Shown: piece by piece, positions 10,189 through 19,460 of the stretch
Layout: the number at the start of each line of letters is the position of its first letter
Numbering within the stretch: position 1 is the first letter of the stretch
Assembly (NCBI GenBank): GCA_944368925.1
Contig: CALVXG010000005.1
Span: 62,001-126,000 of the forward strand
Reading direction: 5' to 3'
Length of the DNA stretch: 64,000 nucleotides
Source: an uncultured Clostridia bacterium
GTDB lineage: Bacteria; Bacillota; Clostridia; Christensenellales; Borkfalkiaceae
Translations under genes and position numbers: made by a program
The notes under the pieces: generated by a model
The model's input: the letters and a program-made list of their open reading frames with translations, nothing else
Told to the model about the DNA's origin: nothing
Database searches by the model: none

Positions 10189-12564
10189 TCAAACTGCCCG
10201 TAATTCCGGGGTGCCCTCGGTTTGTCTGCTCTTCTGAACGGCAACGACCTTTCCCTTCAATTTCGAAAAATCAAAAATCAATTTGATGTCTTCGGGTGCA
10301 GTATACCAAACCATCGTCTTGTCTCCCTCTCTTTCTACCTGCAGGGAAATATTGCCGTATTTTGTTAAAAGCGTCCCGCTCATACGATTCATGTCATGCA
10401 GATTCGGACGAATCAGCGCCTTTTTGAATCCTGTTTCCAAAGGCCGTATTCCCAAAATGCAGCCGCTGATCAGTTCGCATATTGCCGTATCGGGATGGCT
10501 TAAATCACCCCAATTATACGGTCCCCCCGCGTATACCGGCGGAAAATGCTGGCATTCAATGGTCGTATGAGGATACGTCGCCGTGTCCGCAACACTCATC
10601 CAGTCAACGGTCAGAAAATAATTTCTTTCCGCTTCCACTCTGGTCTTACCCGTCAGAATACGATACGCTATGTCATCAAATCCGTAATGGATCAAGCCTC
10701 GTATCGTAAGCACCAACGTTTTTCCGTGCGCAACCTGTTCGAAATTACGCTTCTGAAAAGTCTTGACCATCTCCTTTGCTTCTTCTGCCGATACAAAATC
10801 ATATGCAAGCGCAATCGAATTTGCCATATCGCAGAATATGGATCTTTTTTCTGACTTGACAAACCCGCCGTCTTTCCAGAACGTCTTATAGATCCCCTGC
10901 TTCATGTGCTCCGCCACTTTTATCAGCCTGCTTTCGTTTTGCGGATCATTCAGTTCACGCGCAACATTTGCAATTCTTTTAAAACACAGCTGTACGATGA
11001 TATTCGTGTAACAGTTCTTTCCAATGTCTCCGAGATTATGGTCCCAAAGGCCCTTGCTTGTCTGATACCTCTGACAAAATATCCCTTGCGCATCAATGTA
11101 CTGTACCAAATAATCCGCCCCCGCAAGAAGGGAAGGATATAATTTTCGGATCAGATCCACATCGCCCGTGTATTCATAATACGTGCAGGCAGACAGCAAA
11201 TACCATGCGGAAAACATATCCGATTCGTACATGCCGTACTCCCCGATCCCCGGACGGATATGATTTTCCGGATAACATGTGCCGTATACATACCCTTCCG
11301 GATTCTGATGCCGCGCAAAGATTTCCAGCGTGTTCTTCATTGCCGTATCAAACGAGTAACAATAAAACCCGCTTCTGAACGACCAGTCCGTATCCCCGCT
11401 CCACGGCAGACGGTCGCGTTTTGCTCCGTCCGCAATAAAATAATCTTCCTTTACAATATCATAACGATCAAGATCCGAATCAGAAAAATCATCTTCAAAT
11501 AAAAGCCTTCCTTTCTCTTCGATCCGTATCTTAGAAACAACCGCCCATTTTTCCACCGTCTGACAGAACCCGAATCCGCCCGCAGAAAAATCTCCCTCAT
11601 ATCTGAACACGCATTCGCCGTTCAGATAAAAAGCCAATTCATCATGCGTTCCCCGAATTGCTGCCGTATAAAACAAGCAGTCCGTCAACGGTTTCAAATA
11701 CACTCTCTCCATCAAACGGTTTACACCGCTTTCACGCCGATACAGCGACAATTCACCGTCCAAGTCCAAATTCAATACATACCCGTTGTCTTTGTCCCGC
11801 GCCGCAAAATAGCCGCCGATTCCCGAAGGCATATCCGGATTGTAAACAATTGAAAAATCATATGTAAATAAAAATTCTTCTTTTGCCGTTACTCCGCGTA
11901 TAAAACCAGCCTGATTGCATTTAGTCAGCGCACGCAAAAGCAATTTTCCGTTGAGAATATCCCATTGGCTTGCTTGCAGTGTCGCAATGCTCAATGTGTT
12001 CGCGGAAATATACCATAATTTTTTTAAGTCCGTACGATCGCAATCAAATTCGTTTACGCACGGCCGCGCATACGATGTGTACCATATATAAAAATTTTCC
12101 AGTTCAACCGAGACGTTTTCGCCTTCCAGCATGAGAAGCACAAATCGCTCCTGCCCCTGTATCAAGGGGAAAATATACTCGCCCGTGCGCGCGATCGAAT
12201 AGATCTCATACCTGCCCGGATTGGCAGGCAGTACGGGCAGTTCCACCCCGAGATATTTGCAGCACCCGCGTATAAAATCTCCGTAAATCCTTCCCGGCTG
12301 TGTCTTTTCAATTGCACACAGCCGATCTGAATATGCGATCCTCAATTTCGCCGCGCCGCAAAAACTTTTTACTGTAAATACAGGATATCCGCCTACGGAA
12401 TATTCCCCCATGTCCAACAGGATACAGGCTTTGCCTTCCCCTTTATTCTCAAAAATGCAGGGTTTGCCCGAAAGAATATTCTCCGGCGATACCACTTGTT
12501 CGCTCTCTAAAACCTTTTGCCCGTAACATCTCCTGTCCTGCGGCGTTATGCAATCCTTTTTCAT
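10189..12564 (-). CDS. GH78-like alpha-L-rhamnosidase family protein with a lectin-like insert
   Basis: A 791-residue, probably cytoplasmic glycosidase (no signal peptide). The catalytic part is a six-hairpin barrel. The GH78 hallmark is DGAKRDRLPWSGD at residues 379-391, where GH78 enzymes place acidic active-site residues. It is followed by YESDMFSAWYL, WDHNLGD and GGPYNWGD segments and a C-terminal beta-sandwich (about 700-785). Residues about 205-350 look like an inserted LamG/concanavalin-like sandwich (YFAARDKDNGYVLNLD, AFYLNGECVFRYEG). Rhamnosidase is the best guess; related six-hairpin specificities cannot be excluded. It is the last gene of the sugar operon, 48 nt after the surface-protein gene, which fits cleavage of imported oligosaccharides. 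Confidence 0.8.
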   Translation of the reverse strand: MKKDCITPQDRRCYGQKVLESEQVVSPENILSGKPCIFENKGEGKACILLDMGEYSVGGYPVFTVKSFCGAAKLRIAYSDRLCAIEKTQPGRIYGDFIRGCCKYLGVELPVLPANPGRYEIYSIARTGEYIFPLIQGQERFVLLMLEGENVSVELENFYIWYTSYARPCVNEFDCDRTDLKKLWYISANTLSIATLQASQWDILNGKLLLRALTKCNQAGFIRGVTAKEEFLFTYDFSIVYNPDMPSGIGGYFAARDKDNGYVLNLDLDGELSLYRRESGVNRLMERVYLKPLTDCLFYTAAIRGTHDELAFYLNGECVFRYEGDFSAGGFGFCQTVEKWAVVSKIRIEEKGRLLFEDDFSDSDLDRYDIVKEDYFIADGAKRDRLPWSGDTDWSFRSGFYCYSFDTAMKNTLEIFARHQNPEGYVYGTCYPENHIRPGIGEYGMYESDMFSAWYLLSACTYYEYTGDVDLIRKLYPSLLAGADYLVQYIDAQGIFCQRYQTSKGLWDHNLGDIGKNCYTNIIVQLCFKRIANVARELNDPQNESRLIKVAEHMKQGIYKTFWKDGGFVKSEKRSIFCDMANSIALAYDFVSAEEAKEMVKTFQKRNFEQVAHGKTLVLTIRGLIHYGFDDIAYRILTGKTRVEAERNYFLTVDWMSVADTATYPHTTIECQHFPPVYAGGPYNWGDLSHPDTAICELISGCILGIRPLETGFKKALIRPNLHDMNRMSGTLLTKYGNISLQVEREGDKTMVWYTAPEDIKLIFDFSKLKGKVVAVQKSRQTEGTPELRAV

Positions 12565-12612
12565 ACCCGTCCTGCTTTACGGAGGGAAGAATTTCTCTCC
12601 CCCGCATTCGTT

Positions 12613-15510
12613 TTATGATTTTTTCTTTAAGCTAATTACACCAACCGCCAACAGCGCTGCCGCCAAAGCCACAGATACCCCTGTCAGAGCGGATCCGCAT
12701 CCGCCCGTTGCCGTCGGAGCTTCTTCATTCCCGCCTTGTTCATTCCCTCCGCCCTGCTCATTGTTGCCATCGTCGGGATCTTCCGTCTCAAACGGAGTGA
12801 CTGTCACAATACAGGTTTTCTGCTCGGATCCGAGCGTCACCGTTATCGTCGCTTCTCCTTCACCTACCGCCGTGATCTTCCCGTTCTGATCGACGGTCGC
12901 AACATTCTCGTCTGAGCTTGCAAACGTATAGTTGGTAAGGTATGAATCGACGGTCAGCGTAAACGATCCGTATTTTTCCAGCGACAATTCCGTCTTGTTC
13001 AGCGTAAAGGTTTCCGGTTCTACGGTAAGAGTCAATTCTTCGCTCTTTAATCCGGCTTGTACGGTGATTTTCACCTGTCCCGCTCCGACAAACGTCACAA
13101 CGTTTCCTTCACATACCGCGATGCTTTCATCCGAGGAGATCAGCGTAACAACGGCATTGGAAGGTACGACCGTGTATTCCACCGTATAGGTTGTGCCCGC
13201 CTCTGATACAATTACCGTATCCGTAGTTTTTGCGATCGTTAAAGATTCCACATCGATGGAAATCTCACATTTCGCCTGATTCCCTTCGCTGTCCGTCACG
13301 ATCAGATATGCGTTCCCGGGCGCAACAACCGTAATGTCACCCGTTTCAGAATCAACCGTGATCACGCTTTCATTGCTGCTGCTCCATTCATAGGTAACGG
13401 GAACAGCCTCCACGCCGTCATAAAATTCGGTCGAGACTTTCACGGGATTAGCAACGTTTGTCTGCGTCGGAGAAATCGTCACAGACTGTTGATCCAGCAC
13501 AGTAGATTTGATCTTTCCGCTGCGGAAATCAGATACAATATAGGACATTTCGCGCGTCTCGCCGTTTTGTACGACCGACGCAAAACATACATACACGCCT
13601 TCACCGAAACTGAAATTCTTAGCCGGTATGGTGACGGTATACGCCTTGTCCGTCAGAAGAGCCCCGTTCTCATCATAGGGCGTCACCGTAAGCACGCACG
13701 CAGACTCTTCGGCCGCTAACGTGAAATTTACTTTTCTTCCGTTAAACAGTGCGTTTTTAACCCCGGAAAATTCTTCGCCGCCCCACTGCGGATCAGATAC
13801 ATCGTTCATGGTAACCAGCGGCCCGTTCGCAAAAACATTCGCCTTGATCGTACCGCCCTCCCATGTCCAGGAAGAATCTGCACTGTAACGGAACTGCACG
13901 CCGTTGATGGATGAGCCCAACTCGTCAAAATTCACTCTTTCCATATCGATCGTGCCGTCTTTCGCCACGAGCTCATTAAAACAGATCGAATAATACATCT
14001 GATCGAGTACGAAAGAAGAGTAAGGCATGAGCATCTGATAGTCAAACGAAACTTCCTTCTTCGGCGAAAGTTCTTCATTGATCACAAATTTGCCGATTCC
14101 CTTCGTACTGTCCGAAACGTTTTTGACATACCAGCCGTTTTCCAGTTCCGTCACCGATGCATTGGAAGATACGACATACGCATCGGGATCAGTCTGTGCG
14201 CTGACACGATAGCCCAAAACTTTTGCTTCGCAACGAAGGCTGTCTCCCTCATTGTTTGTCACCACAATGCCGACCGTTCCTGCTGCTATCCCCGTCACAT
14301 TCCCTTCCGCGTCAACCGTCGCGATTTCATCGTTTTCCGAATCAAACGTGTAGGAAGTCCCGCCTTCCAAAGTCACGTTGATCTTATCGCTTTGATCCAA
14401 AAACAACGTCATGGATGTTTTGTCAAGCTCAAATTCAGTGACGGAAGAAACTTTGATATTCAGATATACGCTCGCTCCTTCCACATTGGTCGCTTTGACC
14501 TTTGCCGTGCCCGCCTTTAATGCCGTGATCCGGCTTCCTTCCAAAGAGATGACCCCGTCATTCTCTTCCGCCGCCCAGATTATCTCTTTCGATACATCCG
14601 GATCGTTCGTTTCCACTTCCAGCAAGGCCGCCGCATCCAGCGTTTCTTCGGGAGCTAATTTCTTTTCCGACTCGGTAAACGCAAATTTTGTAAACGCGCT
14701 TTCATTTTGTATATTCCTGATCTCCCAGGCAACGGTATACGTCCCCGCCGGGGCACCATATGTCTGCACGAATACGCCGAGATAAGGATTATGCGCAAAA
14801 TCACCGCCGCCAACACTTACCGACGACTTGGGGAATTTTACCTGCGCTCTGTATTCTTCCGCCACGTACGTTTGCCCGTCCGCTTCGTAAGGAATGATGT
14901 CCCAAATATAATTATCCGCATCCGAAGTTATCTCGAAATGAATCGTCCGCTTTTGCGCAAGTAAATTCGCAGTCGTAACCATCGTACCCGTGCCGCGCCC
15001 GCTCTGGATCATCTTCTGCGAAAATCCAGGAGGCGTCCAGGTATACTCGCCGTTGTCCGAACTCGCATCATTGCCCGACTGGAAAGACATGTAATACTGG
15101 TTTCCCCATCCTCCGTTTGCAAAAAAATGAAATTGCATACCGTCAACCGCCGAATCCGCCGTGTTTCCGAAATGAAGTTTACTGATCGCAGGATTCCCCG
15201 CTCCGTCCGCAAGATCGTTTAAAGCAATGGCAAATTGTACCTGCTCATGCAGATTTGCATACTCGCCCGTATACGCGAAATCAAAACTCAATCCGTTGGC
15301 CACCATGATCGGCTTGTCATAATAAATGGCCGCCGAGGCATCCTGCTGTAATTGCGTGCTTGCTATAAACGAATTTGCACCGATCTCCTCAACTGTCAGA
15401 TTTTCCGTCGCGCCATAATGCTTCTCTTCCGCAAAAGCCATCACACCGCCGATCATCAACGATACCGCGCAAACAAACGTCAATACCGCACAAACAAATT
15501 TTTTTCTCAT
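12613..15510 (-). CDS. Large Ig-like (Big_2) surface protein with duplicated lectin-like module and GGCGS C-terminal anchor
   Basis: A 965-residue secreted protein. Signal peptide 1-27 (cleavage after AFA). Lectin-like module A1 about 60-268, two Ig-like Big_2 repeats about 285-432, a second module A2 about 440-665, three more Big_2 repeats about 675-905, a Gly/Asn/Glu linker 906-934, then GGCGS (936-940), a membrane segment 941-960 and KKKS. There is no LPXTG, so sortase attachment is unlikely; the Cys followed by a membrane segment and a basic tail looks like a different C-terminal sorting signal. A1 and A2 share spaced residues (SFD, Y/F-x-I-x-x-N, NGVQF/DGMQF). AGGGGAGG precedes the ATG. 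Co-transcription with the ABC importer suggests a polysaccharide-binding role; the ligand is unknown. Confidence 0.8.
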   Translation of the reverse strand: MRKKFVCAVLTFVCAVSLMIGGVMAFAEEKHYGATENLTVEEIGANSFIASTQLQQDASAAIYYDKPIMVANGLSFDFAYTGEYANLHEQVQFAIALNDLADGAGNPAISKLHFGNTADSAVDGMQFHFFANGGWGNQYYMSFQSGNDASSDNGEYTWTPPGFSQKMIQSGRGTGTMVTTANLLAQKRTIHFEITSDADNYIWDIIPYEADGQTYVAEEYRAQVKFPKSSVSVGGGDFAHNPYLGVFVQTYGAPAGTYTVAWEIRNIQNESAFTKFAFTESEKKLAPEETLDAAALLEVETNDPDVSKEIIWAAEENDGVISLEGSRITALKAGTAKVKATNVEGASVYLNIKVSSVTEFELDKTSMTLFLDQSDKINVTLEGGTSYTFDSENDEIATVDAEGNVTGIAAGTVGIVVTNNEGDSLRCEAKVLGYRVSAQTDPDAYVVSSNASVTELENGWYVKNVSDSTKGIGKFVINEELSPKKEVSFDYQMLMPYSSFVLDQMYYSICFNELVAKDGTIDMERVNFDELGSSINGVQFRYSADSSWTWEGGTIKANVFANGPLVTMNDVSDPQWGGEEFSGVKNALFNGRKVNFTLAAEESACVLTVTPYDENGALLTDKAYTVTIPAKNFSFGEGVYVCFASVVQNGETREMSYIVSDFRSGKIKSTVLDQQSVTISPTQTNVANPVKVSTEFYDGVEAVPVTYEWSSSNESVITVDSETGDITVVAPGNAYLIVTDSEGNQAKCEISIDVESLTIAKTTDTVIVSEAGTTYTVEYTVVPSNAVVTLISSDESIAVCEGNVVTFVGAGQVKITVQAGLKSEELTLTVEPETFTLNKTELSLEKYGSFTLTVDSYLTNYTFASSDENVATVDQNGKITAVGEGEATITVTLGSEQKTCIVTVTPFETEDPDDGNNEQGGGNEQGGNEEAPTATGGCGSALTGVSVALAAALLAVGVISLKKKS

Positions 15511-15522
15511 CTTTTCCTCCCC

Positions 15523-16230
15523 TTATTCAACATTTTTCGTATCGTATAAGCGCTGAATACTCTCGTCTTCCTCCGTAATATAGCATCCGTAATAAATTTC
15601 ATCCGCGCCTTCCGGCTTTTCTCCCACGTCGATCGAACGGATCTTGAACGAAAAATCCATTTGCTGTTTGTCGCCGCTTCCGCCGTTGACTCCCAGTATG
15701 ACGTGAACCCCTCGCCCGAATACTTTGTAATTGAACAGATCGCTGTCGATGACGTCTTTTACACCGTTTACGTCCACTTCGATCGTATTGGCTTCGCGGT
15801 CCATGTTCAGCCTGAGAGTGTAAATACCGTCATCCGACGCCGGAACATTCAATACATTGGTGATTACAGTATTATACGTGTTGACATGGACAACATACTC
15901 GCTGCCGTTCGGGCGAATCAGAAAACTCATCGCCCCGACGCTCGTAATATACGCCCCCGATACGGGTGCAAGGATCAATCCGTAAAACTCCGGCTCCGTA
16001 GAAGATAAATCAAGCACGATCTCAAAATTATCCAAATAGGTCACGTCTTTGTACTCAATTTTTCTGCCATACGTAGCCGTACCCGTGACAGTCAGTTCTC
16101 CGTCGCTTTCCGCAACCTGAAAATCCCCGCTCCAGTCACTCGCCGCCGCGCTTACGCCAAAGCATATGGAAAATGCGAATATAAGCGCAAGAACCAGCGT
16201 TGTCAAAACAATTCCCGCTCTTTTACTCAT
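15523..16230 (-). CDS. Secreted LamG/lectin-like protein
   Basis: A 235-residue exported protein with signal peptide 1-28 (ending in SAAAS). The remainder (about 33-210) alternates beta strands in a concanavalin-like pattern (NFEIVLDL, YTLRLNMDREANTIEVDVNG). This resembles sugar-binding or DUF1080-type sandwiches. No catalytic acid pair is evident, so I read it as a binding protein or enzyme partner. It lies 11 nt after the beta-helix lipoprotein gene and 12 nt before the Ig-like surface-protein gene, clearly inside the same operon. It has no membrane anchor, so it is either released or bound to the other surface components. Confidence 0.65.
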   Translation of the reverse strand: MSKRAGIVLTTLVLALIFAFSICFGVSAAASDWSGDFQVAESDGELTVTGTATYGRKIEYKDVTYLDNFEIVLDLSSTEPEFYGLILAPVSGAYITSVGAMSFLIRPNGSEYVVHVNTYNTVITNVLNVPASDDGIYTLRLNMDREANTIEVDVNGVKDVIDSDLFNYKVFGRGVHVILGVNGGSGDKQQMDFSFKIRSIDVGEKPEGADEIYYGCYITEEDESIQRLYDTKNVE

Positions 16231-16241
16231 CTCTTTCCCCC

Positions 16242-18062
16242 TTAAAATATTTTGAATGAATCAAACAAAACTTCTCCCGTGCCGTCGACAAGATAGATTT
16301 TGAACCACTTCATATCGCCGCGCTTGTTTTCGCCCATCACTTCTTCCAGATCAACGGTGTATGTCTTGAAATCAGTATCATTCGGCGTTATCGCAACTTC
16401 AAACGACTGAAGTCTCGGACTCGCTTCGTACGTATACTCAAAGCGCAATTTCGTCGCGGACGTATTGTTTTTCAGCCGCATTTCCAACGTCGATACCGCT
16501 TTTAATTCACAGCGGATATTATCGGGAGACATAAGATACTGCTCTGCGTTCCCGAAATCCGCAATCAGATACCCGTCTTTTGCCGATACTCTATCCAAAG
16601 TCGACCCGACATGCTTTGCACTTCCTTCATACGTAAAATCTACTCCGCCGAAGCCCATCGTATGCCCCAGTCCGCCTTCAAAATCATAAGACCACATAAG
16701 ATCGTTGGTGATAATCTGATTGTTTTCAAAAACAAATCTCTGCATCGTACCGTTCACTTCACGATACGCAGGCGTTTTTTCCTGCGAACGGACATTGATC
16801 AACGTGCAGTTGGAAATTTTTCCGTTGCTGCTGCCCATAAACTGTATGCCTGCTCCCTCGGCGCTCGCACGCACGCCGTCGTTCAGGCCGTAATTCTCGA
16901 TCGTAACATTATCGATGAGAATATCCATATTATCTCTTCCGCCGCCGTTGTTGAAAATCATGATGCCAGGCCCGTCGATGTTTTTAATGTATGAATCACA
17001 AAGCGTCACATTCTCACACAGACCTTCGAAGTCAAATCCCGCTCCGTCATAGTTCTGCGCCGCACTGCGATAATGGCCGTCTATGTAAATGTTCTTTACA
17101 AGCACGTTTTTCATTGCAATGATCAGATACGAGCAAGACCCGAAATTGTTTGCATTCTGACCGCTGTAATAGCTGTCTATATTTTTCATGACCCCGTTTT
17201 CCATAAAATGAAAACTGTATGCCCATTTCCCGCACAATTTCGCACGCAGGTTTTCGATCAGAAATCCGTCTACCGTTCCATAGTCGAAATCATCCACAAA
17301 TTTGTATCCGATTTTTCCCGATCCCCAGAATCCCACTTCACAGTTGTAAAATTCTATGTCGCGCATTACAAAATTCGTCAGCATCAGACGCGAACTCGCA
17401 TTCCAGTCTACGTTTCCGCGCAGGGCAATCCCGAAAGATGTGTGATTGTACTCGTAAGGATCACTGTTGAACGCATCGATCATGTCCCGCACATACAGAT
17501 TTTCCAGATGCAGATAATCGTTCCCGAGGCTGTGCTCTCCCTGGTAACGAACCAGCAATCCGCCATAACTTTCTGCCAATTCCAGGCCCGCTACAATGAT
17601 GCCCTGGTTTCCGTCCAAAACAACGCAGCTCTGATCCACCCCCGCATTTTTGATCAAAGGACGGTCTCCCTCGCCATACGAATAGATCACCACGGGCGAT
17701 TCAAACGTTCCGCTGCCCTGCGGCATAAACGTTTCACCCGTCCAGACATCCCCGCATTTGAGCAGAATCCCGTCTCCCGCCTCCAGCACGACCTGCGACG
17801 CACGCGTCAGCGTTTTGAATGCAGCATCTTCCGAAAGTCCGTCGTTGGCATCGTCTCCCGTCCCGGAAGATACATAATACGTCTTGCCGGTGATTTTTTT
17901 AGAATAATCCACGGCTTCACGTTTTTCATAGAAACCGTTCACTTGCGTCGGCAATTCTCCCCCCTCATTGTTTTCTTTCGAAGTATCACATCCGGCAAAA
18001 ACCGCCGGCACAAATAATACGAAAAGAAGGAGCACTGACAATAACCTGAATATTTTTTTCAT
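16242..18062 (-). CDS. Right-handed beta-helix lipoprotein, possible polysaccharide lyase or hydrolase
   Basis: A 606-residue lipoprotein: lipobox VFAGC gives lipid-modified Cys25. The N-terminal TYYVSSGTGDDANDGLS segment, followed by FKTL, is the typical entry to parallel beta-helix proteins (DUF1565/pectate-lyase-like). Residues about 60-440 have the regular Asn/Gly-rich coil pattern, including FNNGGG and QFMGSSNGKISNC. Residues about 455-606 form a separate beta-sandwich, possibly carbohydrate-binding. Members cleave or isomerise pectin-like polymers, but I cannot identify the catalytic residues, so activity is inference. It sits 18 nt after the second permease gene. Its location outside the membrane, next to an importer and an intracellular GH78-like enzyme, suggests first-stage polymer degradation. 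Confidence 0.75.
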   Translation of the reverse strand: MKKIFRLLSVLLLFVLFVPAVFAGCDTSKENNEGGELPTQVNGFYEKREAVDYSKKITGKTYYVSSGTGDDANDGLSEDAAFKTLTRASQVVLEAGDGILLKCGDVWTGETFMPQGSGTFESPVVIYSYGEGDRPLIKNAGVDQSCVVLDGNQGIIVAGLELAESYGGLLVRYQGEHSLGNDYLHLENLYVRDMIDAFNSDPYEYNHTSFGIALRGNVDWNASSRLMLTNFVMRDIEFYNCEVGFWGSGKIGYKFVDDFDYGTVDGFLIENLRAKLCGKWAYSFHFMENGVMKNIDSYYSGQNANNFGSCSYLIIAMKNVLVKNIYIDGHYRSAAQNYDGAGFDFEGLCENVTLCDSYIKNIDGPGIMIFNNGGGRDNMDILIDNVTIENYGLNDGVRASAEGAGIQFMGSSNGKISNCTLINVRSQEKTPAYREVNGTMQRFVFENNQIITNDLMWSYDFEGGLGHTMGFGGVDFTYEGSAKHVGSTLDRVSAKDGYLIADFGNAEQYLMSPDNIRCELKAVSTLEMRLKNNTSATKLRFEYTYEASPRLQSFEVAITPNDTDFKTYTVDLEEVMGENKRGDMKWFKIYLVDGTGEVLFDSFKIF

Positions 18063-18080
18063 AAAATCCCCCTTGATTCA

Positions 18081-19460
18081 TTATCCTTTTACGCCGCTGA
18101 ATACCAACCCTTTTGTCATTTGCTTCTGGAAAAAAGCAAACAATATAAATGTCGGCAGCGCGGCAATCGCACTCATTGCCAAAACAAGCGGATAATCGAG
18201 TGAACCGTTCACTATATTCCCCATCATGCGGTTGATAACAACCGAGAATGTCTGCACTTTTGTGTCAGATAATACCATCGTAGGCCACATAATATCGTTC
18301 CAGTTGCCCGTAAACACAAGTATCGTTATGATCCCGAATACAGAGTACGATAATGGTATGATCATCCTGAAATAAATGGAATATTCGGACGCCCCGTCTA
18401 TTCGAGCCGCTTCCACCAACTCTTTTGGTAAGTCGTCGAAAAAGCCTTTGAACAAAACCAAAGCAATCGCATTCGGCACTCCCGGCAAAATGACTGACAA
18501 AAAATTATCTTTTAAACTGAACCTCTGTATCATCGAATACAGCGGCACAATATAGACGATATTCGGTATCATCATGGTGGCTATGAACAATGTCATCAGA
18601 ATGTTGGCAATCTTTTTTGCAACGAGTCTGGACAATCCGTAAGCCGCCGCCGCAATCAACAACCACTGTAAGAAAACTGCACCGAATGAAATCACTGCCG
18701 AATTCATCAGAAACTGCTGAAATCCGACCCCGTCTTCTTTAAAATATTTAAAAGCGGCAACGTAGTTATTGAACAGACTGGAAAAGCTCAATTTTTGCGA
18801 TGTGGCGGAAACAGGATTTTCAAATACGAACGGAGATCGTGGATTGCTTCCGTCACGATCCGTAAGAACAATAGAATTTGCTTCCGTACCCAACCGGTTG
18901 CTCTGATCCGATGCATCTGCAGCCCTGTACGACTTATCGCATACAGAAAATCCGTCGTCATCTTCGATCACTTCCTGGCAAGCCGACATATTTGTATCGC
19001 GCATGATCAGATAAGCATTCAATGAAGTTGCCGAAAATATGACATTGCGCATCGCTTTAAACGTCCTTTGACTGAGCGACGTCGTCCCTTTCAACCGCCC
19101 GCCGGATACCCATTGCACCGTCAGTTTCCCCATATTGATGTTCGGGTTGCTGTCAAATTCATACCAGACTATCAGCGTACTCTCTGTTTTGAAATCCTCA
19201 TACGTGTATTCCGGATATGCCGTACTGTCTATCACCAGCTTGTATTCATATGGAACGGTGGGGATCAGATCCGGCGGCATCTTATAAGCCGCCGCCTGGT
19301 CTTTCACACTCGTCAAAACCAGCCAATACAAGGGGAACAGCAAGGCTATCAGCCAACATATCGAAAAGAAATACGCAAAACCTCGGAGTACAAGATCGGA
19401 TTTCGGCTCCTTGATTTTATTCCCCGCCATCGGAAGTATTCTTTTACGCCTCCACATCAT
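18081..19460 (-). CDS. Sugar ABC transporter permease (MalG type) with a large extracytoplasmic insertion
   Basis: A 459-residue inner-membrane permease, about 180 residues longer than a normal MalG-type subunit (~280). After the first membrane segment (about 27-50) the usual loop PPDLIPTVP (62-70) is interrupted by about 160 extra residues before NNYVAAF, where the standard sequence resumes. The insertion is polar, beta-rich and contains two Cys. The remainder is canonical, with the ATPase-docking EAA loop (EAARIDGASEYSIYFRMIIP). I chose the ATG at 19460: it overlaps the stop of the upstream permease (ATGA) and has a GGGGAGGAGAGG ribosome site; earlier in-frame starts lie inside that gene. 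No ATP-binding subunit is encoded nearby, so a shared MsmX-like ATPase is expected. Confidence 0.9.
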   Translation of the reverse strand: MMWRRKRILPMAGNKIKEPKSDLVLRGFAYFFSICWLIALLFPLYWLVLTSVKDQAAAYKMPPDLIPTVPYEYKLVIDSTAYPEYTYEDFKTESTLIVWYEFDSNPNINMGKLTVQWVSGGRLKGTTSLSQRTFKAMRNVIFSATSLNAYLIMRDTNMSACQEVIEDDDGFSVCDKSYRAADASDQSNRLGTEANSIVLTDRDGSNPRSPFVFENPVSATSQKLSFSSLFNNYVAAFKYFKEDGVGFQQFLMNSAVISFGAVFLQWLLIAAAAYGLSRLVAKKIANILMTLFIATMMIPNIVYIVPLYSMIQRFSLKDNFLSVILPGVPNAIALVLFKGFFDDLPKELVEAARIDGASEYSIYFRMIIPLSYSVFGIITILVFTGNWNDIMWPTMVLSDTKVQTFSVVINRMMGNIVNGSLDYPLVLAMSAIAALPTFILFAFFQKQMTKGLVFSGVKG

